From Paraburkholderia solisilvae (lineage in GTDB: Bacteria; Pseudomonadota; Gammaproteobacteria; Burkholderiales; Burkholderiaceae), in the NCBI RefSeq assembly GCF_902859875.1, contig NZ_CADIKF010000021.1, positions 47,200-111,199 of the forward strand: a stretch of DNA of 64,000 nt, in the 5' to 3' direction. The notes beneath the pieces are model-generated. The model saw only the letters and a program-made list of their open reading frames with translations. It was not told the origin of the DNA and did not search any database. Shown piece after piece: positions 53,405-61,309 of this stretch; the stretch's first letter is position 1, and each line of letters opens with the position of its first letter. The position numbers and the translations under genes were made by a program.

Positions 53405-54169
53405 CTAGCGCGACGCGCCGACGAGCGGTTGCAGCAGCGGCAAAATCTCGATGCCGGCGCGCTCGACGTCGGTCGGAAAGTCGATTTCGATCCACGGCGC
53501 GCCGGTCACATCGGCGGTTTCGAACACATGGCTGCGCTCGAGCAGCAGGTCGCGCACCGCTTCTTCATGCGGCAGGTTCGCACGGCCGCCGTCGACATAG
53601 CCCGCGACGATCTGCGCAAAGCGCCGCGCGGCGTCCTCGCGCAAGCGGAAAAAGCCGATCGACTCGCCGATCGTGTCGTACGCGAGATTCGCGGCGACCT
53701 GCTTGCGCAACTCCACCGGCACGCCGTCTTTCAGGCACAGCTTCACCGGCTCGTCGCCGGTTTCGAAGTCGCGGTCGATCAGCAGGCGGTTCGCATGGTC
53801 GCCGGCCACCAGCGGCGTAAGAATACGTTCGTCGTACAGCACGTCCGCGTCCATCAGCAGCACGTCGCCGCCGCGCGTCAGCGCATCGGCCACCGTATGC
53901 ACGGTCAGCACGCTGCCGAGGTCATAGCGCGGGTTCAACATGATCTCGACCTGACGCGGCCACGCGATCCGCTTCAATTCCGCTTCCACCAGCTCGGGCT
54001 GAAAGCCGAGCGCGAGCACGATGTCATGCACGCCCGCCGCATCGAGCATCTGCAGATGACGCTCGAGCAGCGTCATGCCGTCGAAGCGCAGCAGGCATTT
54101 GGGATATTGTTCGCCGGGTTGCTGCTGAAGACGCAGGCCCAAGCCCGCGGCAAGAATGATGGCGCGCAT
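53405..54169 (-). CDS. Nucleotidyltransferase of the lipid-headgroup operon
   Basis: 254 residues with a Rossmann-like NTP-transferase fold: AIILAAGLGLRLQQQPGEQYPKCLLRFDG (nucleotide-binding loop), DVLLMDADVLYDERI (metal-binding Asp) and WIEIDFPTDVERA at the end. The same plan is found in phosphocholine or phosphonate cytidylyltransferases (LicC/PntC type). It ends the operon, 33 bp behind the flippase-like gene. Together with the CDP-alcohol phosphatidyltransferase at its head, it suggests CMP activation of a small headgroup: phosphocholine-like, or a phosphonate such as 2-aminoethylphosphonate. Confidence 0.82.
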   Translation of the reverse strand: MRAIILAAGLGLRLQQQPGEQYPKCLLRFDGMTLLERHLQMLDAAGVHDIVLALGFQPELVEAELKRIAWPRQVEIMLNPRYDLGSVLTVHTVADALTRGGDVLLMDADVLYDERILTPLVAGDHANRLLIDRDFETGDEPVKLCLKDGVPVELRKQVAANLAYDTIGESIGFFRLREDAARRFAQIVAGYVDGGRANLPHEEAVRDLLLERSHVFETADVTGAPWIEIDFPTDVERAGIEILPLLQPLVGASR

Positions 54170-54202
54170 TCGCGGTCCTTCCTGTTTCGGTTTTCGGGTG
54201 AA

Positions 54203-55207
54203 TTAATCGGTCGCCGGCAGGCGCGTCGCACGCCGCCGTTGCCAGCTTCTTTCGCTGAAGTGCAGATAGAGCAGGCCCGGCATGCCCAGCAGCAACTCGC
54301 GGGCGCGCTTGGCAAGCGACAGCGCGAGCGCGGCTTCCGGCGGCAGGCCGACGAGCGGCGCGAGCAGCAGGTAGCCGCCTTCCTGGACGCCGAGCGAGCC
54401 CGGAATCGCGAAGGCCGCACCGCGGATCGCCTGGCCGATGCTTTCGAGCAGCAGCGCGTCGACCCAGTCGACCGGATGGCCGAGAAAGCGCAGCGCAAGC
54501 CACACTTCCACCGTACCGACCAGCCAGCCCGCGAGGCTCAATGCGAAACTCGCGGCAACGCGCCGGCGGTCGCCGTATAGCGCATGCACCGCTGCGTCGA
54601 CTGCGTCGGCGCGCATCGTCAGCGACGACCAGTCACGCTTGCCGAGCACCTTCGAGATCACGCGCAGTGCGCGGCCGAACAGCCCGCGCCGCTGCGCCAG
54701 ATAGAAACCGACAACCATCGCGCCGAGCACCGCGGTCGCGATCATCGCGGCGGTCTGCAGATTGTGAAACGCGCCGTGCGATGCGGATGCACCGAACAGC
54801 AGCAGCCCGAGCATCGCGAAGACGATCTGCGCGATCGCCTGCAGTGTCGTGCTGACGGTAATCACCGCGGCCGAGTCGCGCATTGACATGCCGCGCTGCG
54901 CGAGCTGGCGCGCCATCATCACCGGGCCGCCGATCTGGCCGGCCGGCAGCAGGCTGTTCACCGATTCGCCGATCCAGCGCGCGAACACCGCGTCACGCTC
55001 GGTGAGCGGATCGCGACGCTTGTCGAACAGCACGGAAATCGCGCCCGCGTCGAGCACCAGCGGCAGCAGATGCAGCACCGCGACCAGCGCGAGCCCCCAG
55101 CCGGCCGTCAGCAGCGTCGAGGCGACCGACCCGAAGCCTTGCCACGCGAGCAGCGCGACAAACAGCGCGCCGCCGATGGTCAGCAGGATCATGGCGGCGC
55201 GGGTCAC
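54203..55207 (-). CDS. Flippase-like membrane protein (LPG-synthase TM / HpnL type)
   Basis: 334 residues, about 7-8 helices, resembling the lysylphosphatidylglycerol-synthase membrane region (UPF0104/HpnL-like): LPLVLDAGAISVLF, WIGESVNSLLPAGQIGGPVMM and GQAIRGAAFAIPGSLGVQEGGYLL. Such proteins are thought to move lipids between leaflets. The start is the GTG at 55207: it overlaps the previous stop (GTGA) and has GGAGGG 7 nt upstream. The ATG at 55192 is less well placed, and the long frame to 55510 is a shadow. The protein could flip the lipid made by the neighbouring enzymes. Confidence 0.82.
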   Translation of the reverse strand: MTRAAMILLTIGGALFVALLAWQGFGSVASTLLTAGWGLALVAVLHLLPLVLDAGAISVLFDKRRDPLTERDAVFARWIGESVNSLLPAGQIGGPVMMARQLAQRGMSMRDSAAVITVSTTLQAIAQIVFAMLGLLLFGASASHGAFHNLQTAAMIATAVLGAMVVGFYLAQRRGLFGRALRVISKVLGKRDWSSLTMRADAVDAAVHALYGDRRRVAASFALSLAGWLVGTVEVWLALRFLGHPVDWVDALLLESIGQAIRGAAFAIPGSLGVQEGGYLLLAPLVGLPPEAALALSLAKRARELLLGMPGLLYLHFSERSWQRRRATRLPATD

Positions 55208-56043
55208 GCGCGCCCTCCGTTGCGCCGGGCGCTGTTGCGTCGCGCGAACTGGCTGAACACCTGGCGGAAACCGAAATATGCAATCGCGTCTTTCAGGTTC
55301 GAAATCACGCGCCGCCACGGCCGCATGTTCGGATCGGTCACGTATTCGAAGGTCAGCGATACGCGCATTTCGTTTTCGCGCGCCGGCGAGATGCGATGGC
55401 GCAGCTTGTCGCCGTCGAAGAATACGAGGCCGCCCGGAGGGATCTGCACGGAACCGGGCATATCGGGCACGTCCGGGTTGCGCGTGTGCAACTCGTAATC
55501 GAGGCGGCACGACGATTCGTCGATCACGCCGAGCAGCAGCGTATAGCGGCGGCCGTCGTAGTACGACGTGTCATAGTGCCAGCCGATATGGTCGCCGGCG
55601 CGGGTGTAGTAATAGAGGGCGTACGCATGCGGATCGTCCGCGGGCGATTCCATCAGCTTGTCGCCGGTCAGCTGTTCGAGCCAGCCGATCAGTTCCTTCG
55701 ACCGGTACAGCGCAGCGATGAACGGCGCGAGGCGGTCGATCGTGTGACGGCTCACGCTGCCGCCCTGCTTGTGACCCGGCAGATAGTTGCGGTTCACCTC
55801 GCCGAGCAGGCCGCGCGCGCTCGCGATCAGTTGCGCGGTGACTTCCGGCGCAAGGAAATCGTCCAGATACAGGAATGCGCCCTGGTCGGCGAACTGCTTG
55901 CGCAACCGCGCATTGTCGAACGTGCCGACCTGGCTCGCGACCGCCTGATCGGGGTCCGGAATGGCCGCTGCCGGCGGCGAGCCGGCAGCGTGATGGGGCG
56001 AGGCCTGCACTGCGACGAAGGGTTGTTCGGCTGACGTGCTCAT
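55204..56043 (-). CDS. 2-oxoglutarate/Fe(II)-dependent oxygenase
   Basis: 279 residues with a double-stranded beta-helix. The iron triad is visible as H-x-D in GWHYDTSYY and a distal His in DKLRHRISPARENEMRVSL, whose following Arg can bind 2-oxoglutarate. Because Asp is present (not Gly/Ala), hydroxylation rather than halogenation is expected. The N-terminal 35 residues are low-complexity. It overlaps both neighbours by 4 nt (ATGA and GTGA). The context points to hydroxylation of a lipid or of its headgroup, for example a hydroxylated aminoethylphosphonate; that is inferred. Confidence 0.82.
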   Translation of the reverse strand: MSTSAEQPFVAVQASPHHAAGSPPAAAIPDPDQAVASQVGTFDNARLRKQFADQGAFLYLDDFLAPEVTAQLIASARGLLGEVNRNYLPGHKQGGSVSRHTIDRLAPFIAALYRSKELIGWLEQLTGDKLMESPADDPHAYALYYYTRAGDHIGWHYDTSYYDGRRYTLLLGVIDESSCRLDYELHTRNPDVPDMPGSVQIPPGGLVFFDGDKLRHRISPARENEMRVSLTFEYVTDPNMRPWRRVISNLKDAIAYFGFRQVFSQFARRNSARRNGGRA

Positions 56044-56750
56044 CGGCTAACCCACATCTGGCTGGCTTCCTGTTTGGCGTCCTGCAGCGGACGGCTGCGG
56101 CGCACGACACGGCGATAATCGATGACGACCCACGCGGCAAAGAGCGGTGCGCCGACCGACGCGGCGATCAGAAACGGCGTCACGCCGCTGAACAGCGTGA
56201 CAAGCGGCAGCAGGTACAGCACGTCTTCGGTTTCGAAACCGCCCACCGAGCCCTGTCTGGTGCCCGCCTTGCCTTCCATTTCCTCGATGCGCATGCGCAG
56301 GAAAAAGATCAGCGCCACAGCCACGCCCGCGACGCAACCGAGCAGGAACGGCGGCGCGCTCAGGCCGATCCACGCCTGCACGCTCGCCGCCTGCACGCCG
56401 TAGCCGAGGCCGCCGAACAACAGCACGGTCACCAGCGCATCGCACGCGAGATCGTAAAAATGACCGATACGACTCGACTTGCCGCTCACGCGCGCCAATT
56501 CACCATCGGTGTGATCGACGAAATTCGAGACGACGATGAGCAATGCGCCGAGATTGGTCCATCCGTAACCGCCGCGCGCGAGATAAAGCGCCCCGGCAAG
56601 GCCGATCAGCAGGCGGACGGTGGTGAGATGATTCGGTGTCACGCGGGTGTTCACGAGCGGCATGATCAGCCGCCGCGCCAGCCTCGCATCCCACATTTTG
56701 GGCGGCGGGACATTGGTTGGCGTCGTCGAAGGGTTGTCTTTCGATGTCAT
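56040..56750 (-). CDS. CDP-alcohol phosphatidyltransferase-family enzyme
   Basis: A 236-residue membrane enzyme. The family signature D-x2-DG-x2-AR-x8-G-x3-D-x3-D is perfect: DHTDGELAR, then GHFYD and LACD. It joins a CMP-activated group and an alcohol, making phospholipid headgroups. Several helices follow. The ATG at 56750 is preferred; an in-frame ATG at 56783 exists, neither with a clear ribosome site. A TATATATT stretch just upstream may be the -10 region. It heads a four-gene operon with overlapping genes. An alternative is phosphatidylglycerol- or inositol-type lipid synthesis, but the oxygenase and nucleotidyltransferase partners argue for a special headgroup. Confidence 0.87.
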   Translation of the reverse strand: MTSKDNPSTTPTNVPPPKMWDARLARRLIMPLVNTRVTPNHLTTVRLLIGLAGALYLARGGYGWTNLGALLIVVSNFVDHTDGELARVSGKSSRIGHFYDLACDALVTVLLFGGLGYGVQAASVQAWIGLSAPPFLLGCVAGVAVALIFFLRMRIEEMEGKAGTRQGSVGGFETEDVLYLLPLVTLFSGVTPFLIAASVGAPLFAAWVVIDYRRVVRRSRPLQDAKQEASQMWVSR

Positions 56751-56980
56751 AACCCGGCAATATATACGGGAATGAAACTTCATGCCCGGCTTTATCGCAA
56801 GCCTGTGATTTTCCCGGGATCAAAGCGGGCGTTGAGCCAGGCGCAAATCGCCGAAGGCCGCTAAAGTGTCAGATCTGCTGCCGAACCTGTTGTGAAAAGG
56901 CAGCATGGTGTTGGGCGCCGCGCGATGCTTGCTGCCGGCCCATACAATGCCACGCTCGATGCGAACATTCGACCAAGAAT

Positions 56981-57412
56981 ATGAAACGCACTTTCCTCTT
57001 TGTCGCGGCGCTTATTGCCGCGGCGATGCCGCTCGCTTTGCGTGCGGCCGAACTCGATGCAGCGCTCGCATGCGGTGAATCCGCACACCGGTTTATCGCC
57101 GACCTCGCCGATCAGCAATTGATCGAGCCGGAGCCGATGCGGGTCGAAAGCAATTCGATCAATGCGTTCCAGCCCGCGCGCGATGCGCGGATGACCGCGT
57201 ACGGATTCAGCGTGTTCGCCGTGGTCGGTTTCGAACAGGACGACCCGCTCTTCAAGCGCGGCAAAGGCGAGCCGCTCGCGAAATCCGCGTATGGGGCGGT
57301 CGTGTTCGGCAACGACGAGAAGGTGCAGGCGGCCGTGACCGCAGCCGGCAGCAACGCGGTCGTGCATCACGTCGCACCGCATATCACCGCGATTTTCTGC
57401 AAGCGAAGCTAA
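56981..57412 (+). CDS. Small exported protein of unknown function
   Basis: 143 residues with a clear signal peptide (MKRTFLFVAALIAAAMPLAL, cut near RAA). The mature part contains two cysteines (LACGES and IFCKR), which could form a disulfide, and QPARDARMTAYGFSVFAVVGF. I do not recognise a family. It stands alone, divergent from the lipid operon. Confidence 0.7.
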   Translation: MKRTFLFVAALIAAAMPLALRAAELDAALACGESAHRFIADLADQQLIEPEPMRVESNSINAFQPARDARMTAYGFSVFAVVGFEQDDPLFKRGKGEPLAKSAYGAVVFGNDEKVQAAVTAAGSNAVVHHVAPHITAIFCKRS

Positions 57413-57786
57413 CGCTCGCGCGCGGGTTGCGTGTACTGCATGTGTTACCTGTGCAGCTTGTGCGTTGACGCGCGCCCCGACGCCGCGGCGTGGATGCCGG
57501 CCGGTTCGACATGTGAATGCCGGGTTTGTCCACAGGTCCCGTGCACAACAGTGTGGAGAACCTGCGCGCACCACGTCCAGGTGCCTGTCAGCAAACGCAA
57601 TATCCTGCGCCGCTCACAAACCGTGCACAGCCCATGTGTTGCCCGTGTGCAGCCCGTGTGTTGCGACTTCGTCGGCCCGATCGCTTCCTGCGTGACGCCC
57701 CTCGTATCGTGAACGCCGGTCTCACGCCGTGGCCGCGGGTCCGTCGGCTAGAATCGTCGCGCCCTTCTCCTTCTCGAGGCCGACTG
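57413..57786. other. Non-coding spacer
   Basis: No gene was recognised. The sequence is rich in GTGTTGC and GTGCAG direct repeats (about 57635-57665). The ATG of the HIT protein at 57787 has no strong Shine-Dalgarno; TTCTCGAGGCC is the nearest. Confidence 0.4.
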
Positions 57787-58215
57787 ATGGAATACGATCC
57801 GCAAAATCCCTTCGCCCGCATCCTGCGCGGCGAGTTGCCGTCGCTGCGCGTGTATGAGGACGACTTCACCGTCGCGTTGATGGACATCATGCCGCAAGCC
57901 GACGGGCACGTACTGGTCCTCACGAAGGAACCGGTCGCCGAGGTGTTCGATCTGTCCGCGCAAGGCGCGGCGGCCTGCATGCACACGACGCGCAGAGTCG
58001 CGCGCGCGGTGAAGGCCGCGCTCAATCCGCCCGGCGTGATGATCGTGCAATTGAATGGCAGCGCAGCCGGCCAGACCGTACCGCACGTGCACTTTCACGT
58101 GATTCCGCGTCACGCGGGCCTGGACCTGAAGCTGCATCACGCGGTGCCTGCGGATACTGCGCAGTTGCGCGAATTCGCCGAACGGATCAAGGCCGCGATG
58201 CCGGCCGACGCATAA
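57787..58215 (+). CDS. HIT-family nucleotide hydrolase/transferase
   Basis: 142 residues. The histidine-triad motif TVPHVHFHVIPR is complete, and the N-terminus (NPFARILRGELPSLRVYEDDF, FMDIMPQ-like LMDIMPQADGHVLVL) matches Hint-type purine nucleoside phosphoramidases. It is cytoplasmic. The ATG at 57787 gives the standard N-terminus; the open frame upstream is non-coding. Confidence 0.9.
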   Translation: MEYDPQNPFARILRGELPSLRVYEDDFTVALMDIMPQADGHVLVLTKEPVAEVFDLSAQGAAACMHTTRRVARAVKAALNPPGVMIVQLNGSAAGQTVPHVHFHVIPRHAGLDLKLHHAVPADTAQLREFAERIKAAMPADA

Positions 58216-58905
58216 CGCGTATAAAGAACACGCATTTCCCATTACCCGCGCAACGCGTGACGTAGCGCAAAACGAGCGTCACGCGTGCGCGCAACGGGTG
58301 CACCAGGTTGCAGCAAGCCACGAAACTATCAATTGACCATCGACCTGCTATCAAAATGCTTTCCAGAATCCGCTTTTATTTCCTGATGCGATTGCAATTG
58401 CCGCACAATAAACGCGAATGCCGGAATAATTAACCGGATATCGGCAAAAAAAACGCGGCCCGAAAGCCGCGTGCAAAAGTACAGATAAAAAAGACCACCC
58501 TTGGTCAAGGGGCGATTTCATTCTATGCGTATGCGGCGCGGCGAGCGACCACATAATGCGGAAAAGTTCTTTGCAAAAAATCACACGAATAAATTGCTGA
58601 CTTTCCGATTTTCGAATTATCACTTATCTTTCACGAAAGCATGCTACGTCGCGCCTGCGCAACAGCCGCGAGGTTGACAGGCGTGTGAATCGCCGGTGTC
58701 GCCGCTGATTTTCCCTTTATACAGACGTACTTACGACGATAAATCGCGCTATTCCGAAATCCGGAACGAACTGTTGCGCAATACGCGGTCAAGCCACGGA
58801 ATAAGCAGAATAAACTTCGCTTCGGATCGTCTGTGGGCCGCGCTGAACGGCGGTATGCACAATCTCAACGCGATTCTCTACGCACTGTCTCGGAGTTTAC
58901 AAACC
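58216..58905. other. AT-rich region upstream of the porin, with possible small RNA
   Basis: 690 bp with no convincing protein gene. The part 58340-58620 is unusually AT-rich. It contains a minus-strand terminator (58446-58472) preceded, in minus-strand direction, by a perfect hairpin GACCA-CCCT-TGGTC (58493-58506), although no gene lies upstream on that strand. This combination suggests a small RNA on the minus strand. The right half holds the porin promoter and leader. Confidence 0.4.
58446..58472 (-). terminator. Orphan Rho-independent terminator
   Basis: On the minus strand, ACGCGGC / GCCGCGT around a 6-nt loop is followed by an unbroken run of eight T. No protein gene precedes it on this strand. 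Confidence 0.7.
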
Positions 58906-60057
58906 ATGAAAAAAACACTTTTCGTTGCGAGCATCATGGGCGCTTTCGCCGCGCCGGCCGTATACGCGCAAAGCAGCGTGACGCTGTACGGCACGCTGGA
59001 CGCTGGTCTCGTCTACTCGAACAACCAGCAAGGTCATAGCAACTGGCAGCAAGCGAGTGGCAGCGTGTCGAACACGTACTTTGGCTTGAAAGGCAACGAA
59101 GATCTCGGCGGCGGTCTGCATGCGATCTTCACGTTGGAGAGCGGCTTCAACATCAACAACGGCAATTTCACGCAAAGCAACAACCTGTTCAACCGTCAGG
59201 CATTCGTCGGTTTGCAGAGCAACCAGTACGGCACGTTGACCCTCGGCCGCCAATATGACTCGATGGTCGACTTCCTCGCCCCGCTGTCCGAAGCGGGCGG
59301 CGGCTACGGCAACAACCTTGCGGCCCACCCGTTCGATAACGACAACCTGGACAATTCGTTCTCGGTTCAGAACTCGGTGAAGTACACGAGCAACGACTAC
59401 GCGGGTCTGAAATTCGGTGGCTTGTATGGCTTCTCGAACCAGGCAGGCGGGTTCTCGCAGAACCGTGCATGGAGCGCGGGCGCATCGTATAACAACGGTC
59501 CGTTGAATATCGCCGCGTCGTACCTGCAACTGAACAACTCGGGCACCAACGTGACCGGCGCGATCTCGGTGCAGAACGGCAACGCGAACATCGCGTCGAA
59601 TCAGCAGCGCACGTACGGTGCAGGTATCGGCTATACGTACGGCCCGGCCAACGCGAACTTCGTCTATACGCATACGCAGCTGGACGGCGTACAAGGTATC
59701 GACGCAGGCGGCATCCCGCTGGCGGGCGTGACCGGCATGAACCTGCATATGGACAACTACGAAATCAACGGCCGCTATTCACTGACGCCGGCGTTGAGCC
59801 TCGCAGCTGCCTATACGTTCACGGACGGCAAGGTGACGGGCACGGCGAACAATGGCGATCCGAAGTGGCATACGGTGTCTCTGATGACCGACTACTCGCT
59901 GAGCAAGCGCACTGACGTGTACCTCGAAGGCGTGTACCAGCACGCATCGGGTCAGTTCGGCGATTTCGGCGGGAACGTCGCGACGATCAACACGCTCGAG
60001 CCGTCGTCGACCGGCAACCAGGTCGCGGCTAGCGTCGGTCTGCGTCACCGCTTCTAA
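58906..60057 (+). CDS. Gram-negative porin (Burkholderia OmpC-like type)
   Basis: A 383-residue trimeric outer-membrane channel. The signal peptide MKKTLFVASIMGAFAAPAVYA is cut before QSSVTLYGTLDAGLVYSN, the usual mature start in Burkholderiaceae. GNEDLGGGLHAIFTLESGFN, FNRQAFVGLQSNQYGTLTLGRQYDS and the C-terminal phenylalanine in ASVGLRHRF support the porin fold (16 strands expected). The start at 58906 replaces a longer open frame beginning at 58696. It ends at a strong terminator. Confidence 0.95.
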   Translation: MKKTLFVASIMGAFAAPAVYAQSSVTLYGTLDAGLVYSNNQQGHSNWQQASGSVSNTYFGLKGNEDLGGGLHAIFTLESGFNINNGNFTQSNNLFNRQAFVGLQSNQYGTLTLGRQYDSMVDFLAPLSEAGGGYGNNLAAHPFDNDNLDNSFSVQNSVKYTSNDYAGLKFGGLYGFSNQAGGFSQNRAWSAGASYNNGPLNIAASYLQLNNSGTNVTGAISVQNGNANIASNQQRTYGAGIGYTYGPANANFVYTHTQLDGVQGIDAGGIPLAGVTGMNLHMDNYEINGRYSLTPALSLAAAYTFTDGKVTGTANNGDPKWHTVSLMTDYSLSKRTDVYLEGVYQHASGQFGDFGGNVATINTLEPSSTGNQVAASVGLRHRF

Positions 60058-60161
60058 GCATCACGCTTGCGGAGCGCGGCGCCGGGTTTCCTGACATGGC
60101 CTGAGCTGCATTGAAGGCTGTTTGAAATTCCTGCTGCCGCATGAATGCTCCGTATCGATAA

Positions 60162-60194
60162 ACGCGCGCGTCTGCACGACGCGCGCGTTTTTTT
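60162..60194 (+). terminator. Rho-independent terminator of the porin gene
   Basis: AAACGCGCGCGTC / GACGCGCGCGTTT around TGCAC, followed by a T-run. The rest of the 60058-60369 spacer shows no gene. Confidence 0.9.
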
Positions 60195-60369
60195 GTGCGG
60201 ACACCGCAAACCGGTTACCGAATGTAAACCGTCTTTCCGTCTGCCGCGCGCGCGTGTGACAATCGCGTTGCTTTTGCAGCGCGGGGCGTGATGCTCCGCA
60301 CGAGCCCACGCGCCGTGCTTACGCTTGCTCTTTGCTTGCGCCGGCACGGACATCATAAAGAGCAGAACG

Positions 60370-60705
60370 ATGAAAAAACTCCTGCTACTGGCGCCGCTCG
60401 CGTTCGTGGCCGCCTGCGGTTCGTCGCGCGGACCGGAAGGCGCTGGTTCCGACACGATGGTCTATGTGTCATCCGCTCGCGAGGCATCGGATATTGCGCA
60501 CTGCCTCGACAGCCGGCTTTCGCGCGTGCATGAGTCGAAGAACAATGGCTCGACCGAGTTGACGGTCGGGTCTTCGTCGCATGGGTCGTATTTCATTACG
60601 CTGACGCCGTCGCCGCGCGGGTCGGTGGTGAAAGTTGTGCGCGGAGCATCGGAAGATCCGCCTGAAGAGGAATTGCGATTCGCGATCGCGCGGTGCACGA
60701 CTTAG
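60370..60705 (+). CDS. Small lipoprotein of unknown function
   Basis: 111 residues. The lipobox AFVAACGSS (Cys16) follows a typical signal (MKKLLLLAPL). The mature part has a pattern of polar strands (ELTVGSSSHGSYFITLTPS) and two more cysteines (AHCLDS, ARCTT). No known family is recognised. Its stop codon is immediately followed by the ATG of the next gene, so they are co-translated. Confidence 0.75.
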   Translation: MKKLLLLAPLAFVAACGSSRGPEGAGSDTMVYVSSAREASDIAHCLDSRLSRVHESKNNGSTELTVGSSSHGSYFITLTPSPRGSVVKVVRGASEDPPEEELRFAIARCTT

Positions 60706-61221
60706 ATGGCATCGACAGCTGCGCATCATGCGACCGGTTGGGCCGCTGGTGCGATTGCGGCGGCGCTTGTCGCTCATACGGGTGCGGGCGGGAGTTATCA
60801 CTTGTGGGTGGCCGCGGCGTTTGTTGCTGGCGTAGCCGGTAGTACGGCGCCGGATTGGCTCGAAGTCGCGTGGTGGTCGCGCACGCGACGGTTGTGGATC
60901 ACGCATCGCACTGCGACGCATTGGGGCATCGGCTGGCTTGCGCTACTTGCCGGCGCTTATCACGGGCTCTCTCATCATCCGCTTGCGGCGCCCCTCTTCG
61001 GATTCGCGTGCGGCGGTGTGATGCATCTGCTGGCGGACTGGCCGAATCCGCTCGGCGTGCCGTGGATCGCTGGACGGCATTCGTTGAACTGGTGGAACAG
61101 CGGGCGGTGCGATGTGCTGATCGTCGCGGCATCGTGGGCGAGCGCGTGGTTTGTGGTTATGCATGTTTGGGTGCTTCGATGGCATGCGGTGCCGTGGCTG
61201 CGGAAGATGGGGGTGGGTTGA
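60706..61221 (+). CDS. DUF457/YdjM-type membrane metal-dependent hydrolase-like protein
   Basis: 171 residues, four or five helices. Conserved polar motifs HHATGWAAG, ITHRTATHWG and MHLLADWPNPLGVPWI match the LexA-regulated YdjM / DUF457 group, named as membrane-bound metal-dependent hydrolases although activity is poorly documented. The ATG directly follows the stop of the lipoprotein gene. Its 3' end overlaps the convergent PAAR-like open frame by 65 bp, evidence of a recombination junction. Confidence 0.8.
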   Translation: MASTAAHHATGWAAGAIAAALVAHTGAGGSYHLWVAAAFVAGVAGSTAPDWLEVAWWSRTRRLWITHRTATHWGIGWLALLAGAYHGLSHHPLAAPLFGFACGGVMHLLADWPNPLGVPWIAGRHSLNWWNSGRCDVLIVAASWASAWFVVMHVWVLRWHAVPWLRKMGVG

Positions 61222-61306
61222 GCCTTTCCTCCTCGGGATCGCCATCGAGCACGAGCCCGCCGCTCGTCGTTTTGTCGAACTGCATGATGTATGCGCGTCG
61301 CGGCAT
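61157..61306 (-). pseudogene. Truncated PAAR-like protein
   Basis: A 49-codon open frame. It has an excellent ribosome site (TAGGAG, 8-9 nt before the ATG at 61306) and a start resembling PAAR spike-tip proteins (AYIMQFDKTTSGGLVLDGDP). The family is normally about 90 residues or more; here, after residue 24, the sequence becomes Pro/Ala-rich and unrelated, and it stops inside the 3' end of the convergent DUF457 gene. It looks like a PAAR gene cut at a recombination point. It is last in order after the 476-residue companion (stop at 61310) on the same strand. Confidence 0.55.
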
Positions 61307-61309
61307 GGT

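Noticed and set aside
55204..56043. 2OG-Fe(II) oxygenase as a halogenase (BesD-like)
   Set aside because: The iron-binding motif is H-x-D with Asp present; halogenases replace that acid with Gly or Ala.
58351..58623. 90-codon minus-strand open frame next to the porin
   Set aside because: Runs through the orphan terminator and lacks a ribosome site; a small RNA is more likely than a protein.
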